Source of the DNA: UBA1494_A sp963973975
Lineage (GTDB): Bacteria > Bacteroidota > Bacteroidia > Flavobacteriales_E > Vicingaceae
Assembly: GCA_963973975.1 (NCBI GenBank)
Contig: CAXBCF010000014.1
Coordinates: forward strand, 1 to 64,000
DNA: 64,000 nucleotides
Reading direction: 5' to 3'
In this document: one piece after another, positions 32,601 to 43,700 of the stretch
Position numbering within the stretch: position 1 is the stretch's first letter
Layout of the letters: the number at the start of each line of letters is the position of its first letter
Notes under the pieces: generated by a model
Databases searched by the model: none
The model's input: the letters and a program-made list of their open reading frames with translations, nothing else
What the model was told of the DNA's origin: nothing
Translations under genes and position numbers: made by a program

Positions 32601-34202
32601 TTATTTAGGTAAATTGATATAAAAAGTTGTTCCAACATTCAACTTGGATTCCAACCATATTTTGCCATCTAGACCATCAACGATTTTCTTTACGATAGAC
32701 AAACCTATTCCCGAGCCTTTATAATCTGAATCTGAATGCAATCGCTGAAAGATAAGAAAAATTTTGTCAAAATATTCTGAATCTATACCAATTCCATTGT
32801 CACTTACTGAAATTTGCCAATTTTGATCGATTTCTTTTACTTTAATTTTTATTTCGGGCGAAGTTCCTTCTTTGCAGTATTTTAGTGCATTTTCAATCAA
32901 GTTGTGAAACACCTGAATCAATAAGCTGTAATTAGATTGTATGGTAGGTAGATCTTTGTACTTAATTGATGCGGAAAAAGCTTTGATAGAATTAGAGTTG
33001 AAAGCACAAACTTCATCGAAAAGTTCATTTAAATCAACCTCTTGTAAAGACTTTTTGGAATGATCTACTCTTGAAAACTCTAACAAATCTTTAATTATTT
33101 GAAGCATTCTTTTGGATCCTTGAACTGCAAAGTCGATGTATTTATTGGCCTTTTCATCTAATTCAGCGCCATATTTCTTTTGCAAGCGTTCTAAAAAGCT
33201 GTTCACCATTCTACTCGGTTCTTGTAGATCGTGAGAGGCGATGTAGGCAAATTGCTCCAAATCTCTGTTCGATTTTTCAAGCTGCTCTGCTTTCAGTTGG
33301 AGTGATTTGTTGAGTTGTTTCAATTCTAAAGTCCTCTCGTTTACTTGTTTTTTAAGAGTATAGGGTTGTTTGCTGAGGTTCCATAGAAAAAAGCCAAAAC
33401 TAATAGAAAGAAGTGTTCCCAAAATTGAAATCAGTAGAGTAGAAGTAGTGAAGAAATCATTTTTACTAATAACCGTCAAAGTCCAATCTCCTGATGGTAT
33501 AGAAACATGGTGATAAATGCCATCTAAATCAAGGGAAGACAGTTGAGGGATAAGCGCAATTTCTTTACCAGTGCTGTCGTGTTTTGTGAGGTAGAAATCA
33601 AAAACTTTTTCAGATAGGGAGTCTTTAAGGTTTAAGAAGTTTAGAAAATTCTTTTCTTTAATTATAACTGCAGAAAATCCCCAGAGAGTGTCATTTTTCA
33701 TTATTGGCAATCTACCTACAATTCCAACCCCTCCTTGAATTAGATTGATGGGTCCTTCAAAGTAAATATCTTTTCTATCGTAAGCTTTTAAAGCTTCTTC
33801 AAGGTGATAAGTACCTTTTAATACTTCATAGCCAATTGTAACTTCATTGCCTTTTAGCGGATAAGTGAAAATAATGGTTTCATCTTTCACTACTTGAAGT
33901 GCATCTATAAAAGGGTTTCGCGAAATAATTTCATCACAAACTACTTTGATTTCACTAAGTGGTAAATCTCTTTTAACTAAGTTCTCTATTAGTTTTGCAG
34001 CGGTTATTCCATGATTTAAAAGAATTTCCAGATTGCTTTTTACAGTGATTGCCAGCAATTCTGTTTTTTGTCGTTCTTTTTCTTTTTCTATTTTATGAAA
34101 ATGATAAGCAGTAATTTGTGTTATTGCCAGAATTATTATAAAGCAACAATAGCCAGCAAATACTGGGTTAAATATAATTTTATGAAAGTTGTTTTTTTTC
34201 AT
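32601..34202 (-). CDS. Membrane sensor histidine kinase with CHASE-like sensor domain
   Basis: 533 residues from the ATG at 34202 (MKKNNFHKIIFNPVFAGY); a longer frame to 34247 would overlap the upstream kinase by 68 nt. Two membrane helices (about 11-33 and 253-275) bracket an extracytoplasmic domain with a CHASE-like pattern (TIIFTYPLKGNEVTIGYEVL and GGVGIVGRLPI). Then a coiled coil, the H-box FAYIASHDLQEPSR with His324, and an ATPase domain with NALKYCKEG, DNGIGIDSEYF and GSGIGLSIVKK. The kinase core is very similar to that of the large upstream kinase, suggesting duplication. Overlaps that gene by 23 nt. Confidence 0.9.
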   Translation of the reverse strand: MKKNNFHKIIFNPVFAGYCCFIIILAITQITAYHFHKIEKEKERQKTELLAITVKSNLEILLNHGITAAKLIENLVKRDLPLSEIKVVCDEIISRNPFIDALQVVKDETIIFTYPLKGNEVTIGYEVLKGTYHLEEALKAYDRKDIYFEGPINLIQGGVGIVGRLPIMKNDTLWGFSAVIIKEKNFLNFLNLKDSLSEKVFDFYLTKHDSTGKEIALIPQLSSLDLDGIYHHVSIPSGDWTLTVISKNDFFTTSTLLISILGTLLSISFGFFLWNLSKQPYTLKKQVNERTLELKQLNKSLQLKAEQLEKSNRDLEQFAYIASHDLQEPSRMVNSFLERLQKKYGAELDEKANKYIDFAVQGSKRMLQIIKDLLEFSRVDHSKKSLQEVDLNELFDEVCAFNSNSIKAFSASIKYKDLPTIQSNYSLLIQVFHNLIENALKYCKEGTSPEIKIKVKEIDQNWQISVSDNGIGIDSEYFDKIFLIFQRLHSDSDYKGSGIGLSIVKKIVDGLDGKIWLESKLNVGTTFYINLPK

Positions 34203-37200
34203 TGATTTTAAATGGAATTGAAAAGAAAAAGGTACTGCCAGCTCCAACTTTAGATATTAGCCAAATTTTTCCATTCATTTTGTCAATTATTTTTTTGACA
34301 ATTGCTAGTCCCATTCCACTTCCTTCAAATTCTTCTTTCAAATGAAGGCGCTGGAAAATTATAAATATTTTTTCAAAGTATTCACTTTCAATTCCAATTC
34401 CATTGTCTTCTATTGAAAACTCCCATTCACGCCTAAGTTTTTTAACGGAAATATGAATTTCAGGGGGTTGATTTTGCTTACAGTATTTTAATGCATTGCC
34501 AATAATGTTCTGAAAAACTTGTAACAATTGTGAGTAATGCGATTTAATTACTGGTAAAATATCATAAGTAATTTTTGCATTTTTAGATTCTATTAATTTG
34601 TGTTGAAGTTTGAATACTTCTACTAATAGCTCATTTAGATCAACTTTTTCAGTTTTGATTTCTTGTTTACTAATCCTTGAAAATTCTAATAAATCGAGAA
34701 TGATTTTTCGCATACGCTTAGCGCCATCAACTGCAAAGTTGATGTAGGTGTGAGCCTTTTCGTCTAAGGTATCACCGTATTTTTTATCTAATTGAGTCAG
34801 AAAGCTGCTGATCATTCTTAAGGGTTCCTGCAAATCATGTGAAGCGATATAGGCAAATTGTTCTAATTCAGCATTAGAGCTTGCCAGTTCTTTAGTTTGT
34901 ATTTCCAATTCATTATTTAATTTTTTTAATGAATCTTCATATTCTTTGCGATAACTAATGTCAGTCATTGCACCATAAGCTTTTATAGCTTTTCCATTTT
35001 CATCTCGAATAAATATTGCTCGATCAAGAACAAGTGCATAAGTTCCATCCGATTTCAAAAAGCGGAATTCAGCAAACCAGTTATTGTTGGCTGCTTCGAC
35101 CATAAAGGTTTGTACCTTTTTGGAAATCTGATTTCGATCATCGGGATGAATGTAACTTAGTAATAGCTCAAAACTTGGTTTAATTTTAGTAAGGTCATGT
35201 CCAAATTGTGTGGTAAATCCTCTTCCCCAAAAAAGCTCATCTCTTTCAATATCATACTCCCAAATAGCATCATTTGTGGCTTCAGCAATTTTTTCAAAAC
35301 GTTCATTCGAAAGTTTGATTTTTTCTTCAGCAACTTTTCGAATGCTTACATCTTTAAAATAAATGGATAAGCCTTTTTCAGAAGGGTAGGCACTTATTTC
35401 AAACCATTGATTAAAGGTAGAATCATATTCCTCAAAATGAGTAGTAACACCTGTTTCCATGGCTCGATGATATTCTTCATAGAACCGTTTGAATTGATCT
35501 TTAGAAAAAATATCCCAAAAATTCTTGTCAATGGTATCTTCTCTATTCATTTTAAGTGCCTTCTCCGCTTCTTTGTTCCAATAGGTTACTTTCCAATCTA
35601 GGTCTAAGGCTATAAAAGCATCACCAATGCTTTCTAAGATACTATCGCGTTCATTAATCAAGTTTTTTAGTCGAATTTCAATATGTTTTTGCTTATTGAT
35701 ATCTTGCATTCCACCGGTAATCTTGATACATCGCTCATTCTCGATTTCTGGATCACCAATCAATCGAACCCATTTTTCTGTTTGGTTTGCTGTTAAAATA
35801 ATTGCCTCAATATCAAATGATTTCCCTTCTTTGATGGATTCCTCAATTTTTTTAGCAACTAGTTCTCGATGTGTTTCTTTAAAAAATAAATGAGCACTTT
35901 CAGCTGTTGGTTCATATTCTGGTGAAACTTCATGGATTTCTTTGGTCATTGGCGACCAAAAAACGTAGTCTTTAATAAAATCTACTTCCCATGTACCAAA
36001 GTTGGCTAGTTTAGCTGCGTTATCAAGAATCTTTTCCAGTTCTTTTACTTCCGTCAAATCTCTACCAAATCCAAAAACTAATCCGTGCTCACCATACTTT
36101 TTTGAAGTACTCCAGGAAATCCACTTATAGCTTCCATCTTTACAACGATACCTGTTCACAAAATTATGAACCTGACCTTCATTCTCCTCATTGAAGCTTT
36201 GCAGCTTTTTACTAGTTTTCACTACATCTTTTGGATGGACAAATTTTATGTAGGGAATAGAAGTGAGTTCCTGTTCAGTATAACCTAGTAAATCACAAAA
36301 TGCTTCGTTTACCTTCACAAAATAACCTTCAGGGTCTCGAATGGCAATTATTTCAGGTGCACTATTAAACAATAAAAGCATTTCCTCCTCCTGCTTCTTC
36401 CGATTGATTTCAGCACCTAAGTTTTCTTGAAGTGAAATAAAGAGAGTAGATTTATCAGCATTAACAGGAATTTCTTTATGACTAGCTAACACCAAAACAC
36501 CTACCACCTCATTGTTGTGAAATAGGGGGATACCTATAGCACTTCTTAAGTCACTTTTTTTAGCAGCTTCTTTTCTCACAAAGGCTTCTTTACCTTCATT
36601 TCCTTTCCAAACTTCAATTTTTTGGTTCACCCAAACAATTCCTGGAAGTCCTTGATTAGGAAGAAATTTAGTATAGATTTTAGACGCTTCATAAAATCTT
36701 TGACCTGCCTGCGTCTCGGTATGTTTAATGGTTTGATGAATGATGCTTTTTTTTGGATTGGGCAACCAAATTTCAGCAATATCATAATCTAGAACTCTTG
36801 TTAAGTAGGTTAAAACAGCTTCTAAACTTGACATTAAACTAGTTCTCAGCTTAAAAAAGCCGCTAATCTCTGAAATGTGGCGCTTTTCAATTTCTGCATT
36901 GACCTTATCGCTTACGTCTCTTTCTATTGAGATGAAGTGTGTTAATTCTCCATCTTTGCTAAAAACGGGACTCATTGAAAAATTAATCCAAAATTCGTCA
37001 CCATTCTTCTTATAATTGATAACTGTCGTTTCAGCAGATTCTCCATTTTTCAACAACTCATCAATTCTATCTAATTCTCTTCGATCTGTTTTTGGGCCTT
37101 GTAAAAACCTAGGTGATTTGCCGATAACTTCTTGTTCTGTATAGCCTGTCATTTCAGTGAAAGCTTCATTGGCGTATACTATTTTTAGTCCTGGTTCATC

Positions 37201-40071
37201 TAAGGGATTAGCTTCTGTAATTAAAACAGCATCATTGGCATTTGTAATAACTCGTTCCATTAACAACAAGCGCAATTCTTCTTTTTTACGATCTGTTATG
37301 TCGGATAGAACACCGATCATTTTTTGAGGCATACCTTTTTTGTCTCTAATGGTATATGCCTTTTCTTCAACGTAAGCATAGCTGCCATCTGCATTTAAAA
37401 AACGGTATTCTGCAAACCATTTTAGTTGATTTGAATCAACTAAATAATTATTTAATTTTTCCAGTACATTACTTAGATCTTCAGGATGAACTAGGCTGCT
37501 CCACAATGGTGTTTCTTCAGGTTTTGCACCCACTTTATGACCAAATATTCGCTCGAAACTCTCTCCCCAATAAACAAGGTCTTTTTCAATGTTCCATTCG
37601 TAAATGGCATCATTGGTGGCTTTATTTACATACTCAAAACGCTCATTGTGCAGTTTTACAGTGTTCCTTTCTTTGATAAGATCAGTAATTTCAACAGTAT
37701 TCACGACAATACCTCCAACACTTTCATCTTCTATTAAATTGGTTCCAATGCTCTGAAACCAACAATAAACTCCATCTTTTCTTTTAAAACGATAGGGCGA
37801 AGATTTTACCCTTTTTTCAGAAGTTAGATTACTGTACTCTTCTTTTATTTTGGTTACATCATCAGGATGGAAAAAATCAAAACCATTTAGACCTAATAAT
37901 TCATTCTCAGTGTAACCGGTATATCTTGGATAATTAGGGCTAACATATTGATATACACCTTCAATACTTAAAATTGCTGTCATATCAGAGCCATCCTGAA
38001 CCAATGCTTTAAACCGTTTTTCGCTGAGATAAATTTTTTGTTGAGCTAAAATAGTTGATGTCACATCTCTAAAATTGTCTATAATTCCATTAATTTCAGG
38101 ATGGTGAAGCATGTTGGTAATGATGGCTTCTGTGTAAATCCAATTCCCATTTTTATGCATGACTCTTGCGACTGAAGGAGCTTGTGGGATTCCAGGGGAT
38201 TGTATTGATTGGTACAAGGTATTATTTACTATGTCAATATCTTCCGGGTGAATAATTTGATCTAAACGCATGCTAAGTGCTTCTTCTTCATTGTAGCCAA
38301 GCACATTAACTATAGAAGGTGAAACGTATTTTGTAGCGCCATCAATAGACATGATAGCAAAAGCGTCTCCGCTGTTTTCAACTAAAGACCTAAAGCGTTT
38401 TTCCTTCTCTATTAATTTCTGTTCTGCTTCAATTTTTTCGGTGACATCCCTGAAATTATCGATTATACCCCCAATAGATGGATCATGAAGCATGTTGGTG
38501 TTGGTAGCTTCTAACCACCTCCATGTTCCATCTTTGTGAAGCGTTCTACTGGTAGTTCCTTTAATAGGAACACCCGGGTTTTTCATCACTTCTTGTAGTT
38601 TTTCAACTATCAAGGGTATATCATCTGGGTGAATTATTTCGAATAAATTTAAATTTAAAGCCTCTTCTTCTGTATAACCAAGAATGCTATGAACAGAAGG
38701 TGATACATAATCTATTTTTCCCGCATCTGAAACAATGGCTATGGCATCACCACTGTTTTCCACTAATTTTCTAAAGCGATCTTCTTTTAATTGAAGCTCA
38801 AGCTCTATTTCTTTTTCTTTGGTAATGTCTAAAATAATTGAATCCCAAATGATGCTACCGTTTTCTAATCTGATTGGGTTACCAGAACCTTTATGCCACC
38901 TGATTGAGCCATCCGGATGTTTGTATCTCCATTCATGATTCCAATGTATCAATTTCTCGGCTGAAATATTAACAGATTCAACTACACTTTGTACATCTAA
39001 TTCATGAATATTTTGCCATATAATTGGAAAATTATTTAATACAGTCTCGATTTCATAACCCCATAAAGATTGACCACCTTTACTAACTGCATTAACTCCA
39101 TCAGTTCCATCTGGATAAAGTTCATACCTAAAAACTGCACCTGGAATATTATCAGAGATGGCTTTGAATTGTGTTTCAGTATTTTTTCGTTTGGTAATGT
39201 CGGTGTGGGTACCAGTCATAATTAAGGGTTGTCCTTCCTTTGTCCACTCAATAACTTTTCCGCGATCATTGATCCAAACAATACTTCCATTTTTGTGTAT
39301 TAAACGACATTCTATGTTATAAAAATCTGATTTCTTAGAAAAGCAATCATTAATCTTTTCATCAGAAAGTTTAGCATCATCAGGATGAACGAGTCTGTTC
39401 CACATGTCGAGATTGATGGGCTTTAACTCTTCAATGGTATACCCAACAATTTCTGCATAACGTTCATTGATAACCACTTCATTTGTTTGAACATTCCATT
39501 CCCAAGTTCCAACCTCTGTTGCTTCAATGATGTTTTTTAAGCGTTCAGATTCGTGTTTTAAGCTTGCCTTATTTGCATGAAGTTGTATGCTTGCTTTTCG
39601 TAATTCTAATAATTGAACTACTTGTTTTGCAAGTGTTTGTAATGCTTCAATTTGCAATTGATTTAATTGCCTTGGTTTTTTATCAATTACGCAGAGTGTT
39701 CCAAGTACTAAACCATTATTCATTACTAATGGGGAACCGGTATAAAAAACAATAAAAGGTTCACCAGTTACTAGTGGATTGTTTTTGAATCGAATATCTT
39801 CTCTAGTATCTTCAATTATAAAAATACTTTCTTCTTCTTCAATTGCAAACTTGCAGAAAGAGACATCAATTGAAGTTTCTTTCTCTTCTAATCCATGTCG
39901 CGATTTAAAAAATTGTTGCTTACATGCTACTAATGATACCAAGGCTACAGGTGTTTCACAGATTGCAGCCGCTAACTTTGTGATGGAATCATATTCTTTT
40001 TCTTCCAAAGAGCCTAAAATATTCAGTGCATCTAGTGCTTTTAATCTTTCTGGATCTTCTAATTTATTCAT
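34180..40071 (-). CDS. Giant soluble multi-PAS/GAF sensor histidine kinase (1963 residues)
   Basis: No signal or membrane helix; cytosolic. Domains by eye: GAF 15-160; PAS 175-300, 300-425, 432-550, 560-680, 685-805, 808-932, 937-1060; GAF 1070-1225; PAS 1228-1345, 1350-1465, 1470-1585, 1590-1712; HisKA with His1745 in FAYIASHDLQEPLR; ATPase with NALKYCKQN, DNGIGIESEYF and GSGMGLAIVKK to the end. That is about eleven PAS and two GAF sensor modules. PAS 3 to 5 are close internal repeats (LVENSGDAIAIVSD, LVENSGDAFAIMSI, LVQDGSDMTAILSI). PAS 7 has the ANEAFTEMTGY region of a LOV-like fold but lacks the photo-active Cys. No receiver domain; the Rcp1-like regulator at 32161 is the likely target. 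Confidence 0.92.
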   Translation of the reverse strand: MNKLEDPERLKALDALNILGSLEEKEYDSITKLAAAICETPVALVSLVACKQQFFKSRHGLEEKETSIDVSFCKFAIEEEESIFIIEDTREDIRFKNNPLVTGEPFIVFYTGSPLVMNNGLVLGTLCVIDKKPRQLNQLQIEALQTLAKQVVQLLELRKASIQLHANKASLKHESERLKNIIEATEVGTWEWNVQTNEVVINERYAEIVGYTIEELKPINLDMWNRLVHPDDAKLSDEKINDCFSKKSDFYNIECRLIHKNGSIVWINDRGKVIEWTKEGQPLIMTGTHTDITKRKNTETQFKAISDNIPGAVFRYELYPDGTDGVNAVSKGGQSLWGYEIETVLNNFPIIWQNIHELDVQSVVESVNISAEKLIHWNHEWRYKHPDGSIRWHKGSGNPIRLENGSIIWDSIILDITKEKEIELELQLKEDRFRKLVENSGDAIAIVSDAGKIDYVSPSVHSILGYTEEEALNLNLFEIIHPDDIPLIVEKLQEVMKNPGVPIKGTTSRTLHKDGTWRWLEATNTNMLHDPSIGGIIDNFRDVTEKIEAEQKLIEKEKRFRSLVENSGDAFAIMSIDGATKYVSPSIVNVLGYNEEEALSMRLDQIIHPEDIDIVNNTLYQSIQSPGIPQAPSVARVMHKNGNWIYTEAIITNMLHHPEINGIIDNFRDVTSTILAQQKIYLSEKRFKALVQDGSDMTAILSIEGVYQYVSPNYPRYTGYTENELLGLNGFDFFHPDDVTKIKEEYSNLTSEKRVKSSPYRFKRKDGVYCWFQSIGTNLIEDESVGGIVVNTVEITDLIKERNTVKLHNERFEYVNKATNDAIYEWNIEKDLVYWGESFERIFGHKVGAKPEETPLWSSLVHPEDLSNVLEKLNNYLVDSNQLKWFAEYRFLNADGSYAYVEEKAYTIRDKKGMPQKMIGVLSDITDRKKEELRLLLMERVITNANDAVLITEANPLDEPGLKIVYANEAFTEMTGYTEQEVIGKSPRFLQGPKTDRRELDRIDELLKNGESAETTVINYKKNGDEFWINFSMSPVFSKDGELTHFISIERDVSDKVNAEIEKRHISEISGFFKLRTSLMSSLEAVLTYLTRVLDYDIAEIWLPNPKKSIIHQTIKHTETQAGQRFYEASKIYTKFLPNQGLPGIVWVNQKIEVWKGNEGKEAFVRKEAAKKSDLRSAIGIPLFHNNEVVGVLVLASHKEIPVNADKSTLFISLQENLGAEINRKKQEEEMLLLFNSAPEIIAIRDPEGYFVKVNEAFCDLLGYTEQELTSIPYIKFVHPKDVVKTSKKLQSFNEENEGQVHNFVNRYRCKDGSYKWISWSTSKKYGEHGLVFGFGRDLTEVKELEKILDNAAKLANFGTWEVDFIKDYVFWSPMTKEIHEVSPEYEPTAESAHLFFKETHRELVAKKIEESIKEGKSFDIEAIILTANQTEKWVRLIGDPEIENERCIKITGGMQDINKQKHIEIRLKNLINERDSILESIGDAFIALDLDWKVTYWNKEAEKALKMNREDTIDKNFWDIFSKDQFKRFYEEYHRAMETGVTTHFEEYDSTFNQWFEISAYPSEKGLSIYFKDVSIRKVAEEKIKLSNERFEKIAEATNDAIWEYDIERDELFWGRGFTTQFGHDLTKIKPSFELLLSYIHPDDRNQISKKVQTFMVEAANNNWFAEFRFLKSDGTYALVLDRAIFIRDENGKAIKAYGAMTDISYRKEYEDSLKKLNNELEIQTKELASSNAELEQFAYIASHDLQEPLRMISSFLTQLDKKYGDTLDEKAHTYINFAVDGAKRMRKIILDLLEFSRISKQEIKTEKVDLNELLVEVFKLQHKLIESKNAKITYDILPVIKSHYSQLLQVFQNIIGNALKYCKQNQPPEIHISVKKLRREWEFSIEDNGIGIESEYFEKIFIIFQRLHLKEEFEGSGMGLAIVKKIIDKMNGKIWLISKVGAGSTFFFSIPFKINEKKQLS

Positions 40072-40261
40072 ACTTTTTCTTCTAAAGCTTTTACTTTCGA
40101 AAGCGTAATTTCTAATAAAACTTATTAATCAAAGAGAACTTAACCTAAAAAAGTAAAATTCATTTAGGCAATGTATTTAAGTAACTCATGGTTAGGTAGT
40201 TGAATTTGGTTTTAATGCATCACTAAGTTTATCAAAAGTCAGAACATGAAATAAGGGCTTT

Positions 40262-40278
40262 ATAGGTAAAATACCTAT
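40262..40278. promoter_or_regulatory. Perfect inverted repeat upstream of the sorting-domain/PKD operon
   Basis: ATAGGTA (40262-40268), three A, TACCTAT (40272-40278). It lies 60 nt before the start of the gene at 40338 in the divergent 266-nt gap. TACCTAT fits the TACYYMT heptamer bound by NarL-type regulators, though the orientation (7-3-7, outward) is not that of NarL sites. A similar CTAGGTA...TACCTAG pair lies upstream of the 49205 operon (49271-49300). Confidence 0.45.
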
Positions 40279-40337
40279 TTTGATTCGATGCGTTTCTAAC
40301 TGAGAACTTTGACTGAATCAGGAGTCAATTTTACCGC

Positions 40338-40769
40338 ATGATTCGAGGACAATATTTTCTACTTATTTTTTTCGTTTTTAGTGTTTTTCAGAGCATGGCT
40401 CAAGATTCTAATAAATTAGAGTTCAGAATTTTAGCTGAGAGTAAATCCTCCAAAGAATTGGTTTCAGTTTCAAATACAGCAAACTCAATAAAACCGATGA
40501 ACATTCATATTTCCTCTGCTTTTACACCAAACGGCGATGGATTAAATGATACATTCGGAATGGTAGCCGAAGGCATTGAAGAAATGAATTTGGTAGTTTA
40601 TAACCGTTGGGGAGAAATAGTTTTTCAATCAACTAATGCCAATGTGCGGTGGGATGGTACATTTAGAGGAGCACCTGCACCTTCAGGAGTTTATGGCTAT
40701 GAATTGGCTGCAAAAAATGCAGAAAGAGAATCAATTGTAAAAAAAGGAAATGTCACTTTAGTATATTAA
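40338..40769 (+). CDS. Stand-alone type-B type IX secretion C-terminal domain protein
   Basis: 143 residues: a signal peptide (QYFLLIFFVFSVFQSMAQ), a short spacer, then SSAFTPNGDGLNDTFGM, VVYNRWGEIVFQS, VRWDGTFRG and ending KKGNVTLVY. This is the gliding-motility C-terminal (type-B sorting) domain, which normally sits at the end of very large secreted proteins. Here it is nearly the entire mature protein. The PKD gene follows after 1 nt. It may be an adaptor that carries or anchors a partner, or the C-terminal half of an ancestral single gene; both are inference. Confidence 0.85.
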   Translation: MIRGQYFLLIFFVFSVFQSMAQDSNKLEFRILAESKSSKELVSVSNTANSIKPMNIHISSAFTPNGDGLNDTFGMVAEGIEEMNLVVYNRWGEIVFQSTNANVRWDGTFRGAPAPSGVYGYELAAKNAERESIVKKGNVTLVY

Positions 40770-40770
40770 A

Positions 40771-43700
40771 ATGAGAAATAATTTACTTACTACTTTTTTC
40801 ATTTTATTTTCTTTCAATTTATTCGCTCAACCTGCAGCACAATTTATTGCAGATACAACCAGTGGTTGCGCTCCATTAGAAGTAAACTTTACCAATCAAA
40901 GTAATGGAGCTATTAGCTATCAATGGAAATTTGGAGATGGAAATTATTCTTCACAAAGCAATCCAACCAATTTATATACAAAAGCGGGAGTCTATACAGT
41001 TACACTTATTTCAATAAACTCAGCTCAAAGAGATACACTAGTAAAAAGTGCATACATCCAAGTTTTTCCAAAACCAATTATCAACTATGCACTTCCTGAT
41101 TCTGTTCAATGCCTTTTCAATGACAGCATTCAATTAATTAATTTAGGAGATACTGCTCATAATTATACTTGGGTTTTTGGAGATGGAACAACTTCCAATT
41201 CCTACAATGCAGTTCATCAATACATTTCCTCAGGATCATTTAGAACACTTTTAGCGGCTAGCACAACTCACGGCTGCACAGCACAAAAAAGCTTGGCAAA
41301 AAGAATAAATGTAATTGCAAATCCTGTTGCTTATTTTACAGCTGACACAAGCCTGATTTGCCGCGATCAACAAGTGGTTCGATTTACTTCAGCCTCTTCA
41401 TCCAATTTAAAGCATTATTGGGATTTTGGTGATGGAAATAAAGACAGTTTGAACAATAAAGTTACCCATATTTACCAAAATGAAGGCGAATTTGATGTAA
41501 CACTCTCTGTTGAAGATAGTAAAGGCTGTGAAACAGAGCTAAAACAAGAGAAGTACATAAAATTCAACAAACCTCCAAAAGCACAAATTGAGATTAGTCA
41601 AGATACCATCTGCAGCCGTCAAGCTATCAATTTTTCAATTGATTCTTTTTGGGTGGCTGCCTCTTGGAATTTTGAAACTGGCTCAAGCTCAAATGAATTA
41701 AATCCAAGCCATGCTTTTTCCAATCCAGGAATGTATTCTGTTCGCGTAAATCTTACAGACTCTATTGGTTGTAATGTTTTGCAAAGAGTTGATAGCATTG
41801 TTGTAAAAGAAACACCGATTGCATCTGTAAAAGATACTTCCATTGTTGCTTGTGCTCCCTTTTCATTTCAGCCAACAAATACTTCTTTTTATGCAACTTC
41901 CTATCAATGGAAATTAGATACGTTTCAATTAACTGGATTTAGTCCGCGTTTCACTATTTCTAATGCAGGAGCTGTTGACTTAAGGTTAATTGCCAGCAAT
42001 GATTTTTGTAGCGATACCTTACATTATTCTAATTTGCTTCAACTGGAGGGAGGAAAAAGAACAGCAACATTAAGCGATACATTAGGCTGTGCGCCCATGA
42101 AAGTTCATTTTTCTACAGAAAATGTAGATTCAGCTTCACTTACTTGGCACTTTGGGAATGGAGATACTTCTAATTCTGAGAAACCTAATTATGTGTATCA
42201 ATTGGGCGGAACCTACCAACCATTTTTAATTTCAAGAACAGCCAATTCTTGTATTGATACGGTATTTCTAAAAGAAATACAAGTAATTGATGCACAATCT
42301 GTATTCAATCGACCTGATACCATTGTGCTTTGTCAACCCGGTACAGTATCCTTTGATGGAGCTTCCATTGGCGGAAATTTTTGGCGTTGGGATTTCGATG
42401 ATGGCGATACTTCGAATGCTGCTAATCCACAACATTTCTTTGATACTGCGGGAACATATACTGTTGAGTTATTGACTCAAAACACACAGGGCTGTTTCTA
42501 TCGCTTAAAACCATACAACGTAGTGGTCGTGAAAGCTTCAAAAGCTAATTTTACAATGAATGTAGACAACTGCCCTGATTTCAAAGTCAGTTTTACTGCA
42601 ACTGATTCAGACATTCTTTCTTGGAAATGGGAGTTTGGTGATGACATAGAAGATACAATTCCAAATCCAATACACTATTATGCTGAAGAAGGAGCCTACA
42701 CCGTTTCATTATCTACTTGGGATAAAGATGGTTGTTTTTCTAAGAGAACGCTCATCAATGGTCTTCAGCTTTATCCCTGCATAGGAGATTCTGTCAATTC
42801 TGAAGGTTTGGGAGGTAGTTTGGGTGGTAAAAATGTTTTTTCTGATACATCTGATGCAATTATTGCTTGCAGTCCTTTTCAATTAGAGCTTTTTATGCCA
42901 TTGGATTCTGTCAAAAATCAATGGTGGAATTTTGGTGATGGACATTCATCTATTCTGCAACATCCAATTCATACTTATCAAACTGCTGGAAATTTTACCT
43001 TACAACTTATTGTTGAGTTTGAAAATGGAAAATTTGATACAATTCAAAATCAAAATTACATTCAAATTGGCAATCCAAAAGCAGCCTTTACATATCAGAT
43101 TGAGAATAGATGCGATAGTATAAGCGTTTTATTTACAAATCACTCTACAAGAGCCTCCAATTATTTTTGGGACTTAGATGCAGCTGGGATTAGTAATCAA
43201 TACAACACAAATGCTAACTATAAAGAAGCTTCTAATCAATTGATTAGTTTGACGGCAACCGACGATAAAGGCTGTTTTCATACCATTAAGAAAAACATTG
43301 GTGTGGGAACTTCCAATCCATATTTTAAGTTTAAGGCCAATGCTTGTTTGGGTGAGCAAATTAGTTTCGAATCCAATATCCAAAATTATGATCGATTGGT
43401 TTGGCAAATTGGAAATCAAGTTCACACAGGTGATACAGTTTATTGCATGCCAGCAGACACTGGTTTATATACAATTAGTGTAAAAGCTTATGATCGAAAT
43501 AATTGTGCTAAAACGTTTGTTTCTCCAGTTAAATTAAGAGTGAGCAACCCAATAGCAAATTTCAGTTTTAATGAAGGTACAGAAGCATGTGATGCGCTGA
43601 ATTTAGATGTGAACAACCTCTCAACAGGAGCTTTAGAATTTACATGGTTTTTCGGGAATGGAGATTCGCTTAAAGGCAGACAAGCAATTTATACCTTCAA

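Noticed and set aside
40072..40337. Additional gene in the divergent gap before the sorting-domain gene
   Set aside because: No frame of useful length in either strand; only the inverted repeat at 40262-40278 stands out.
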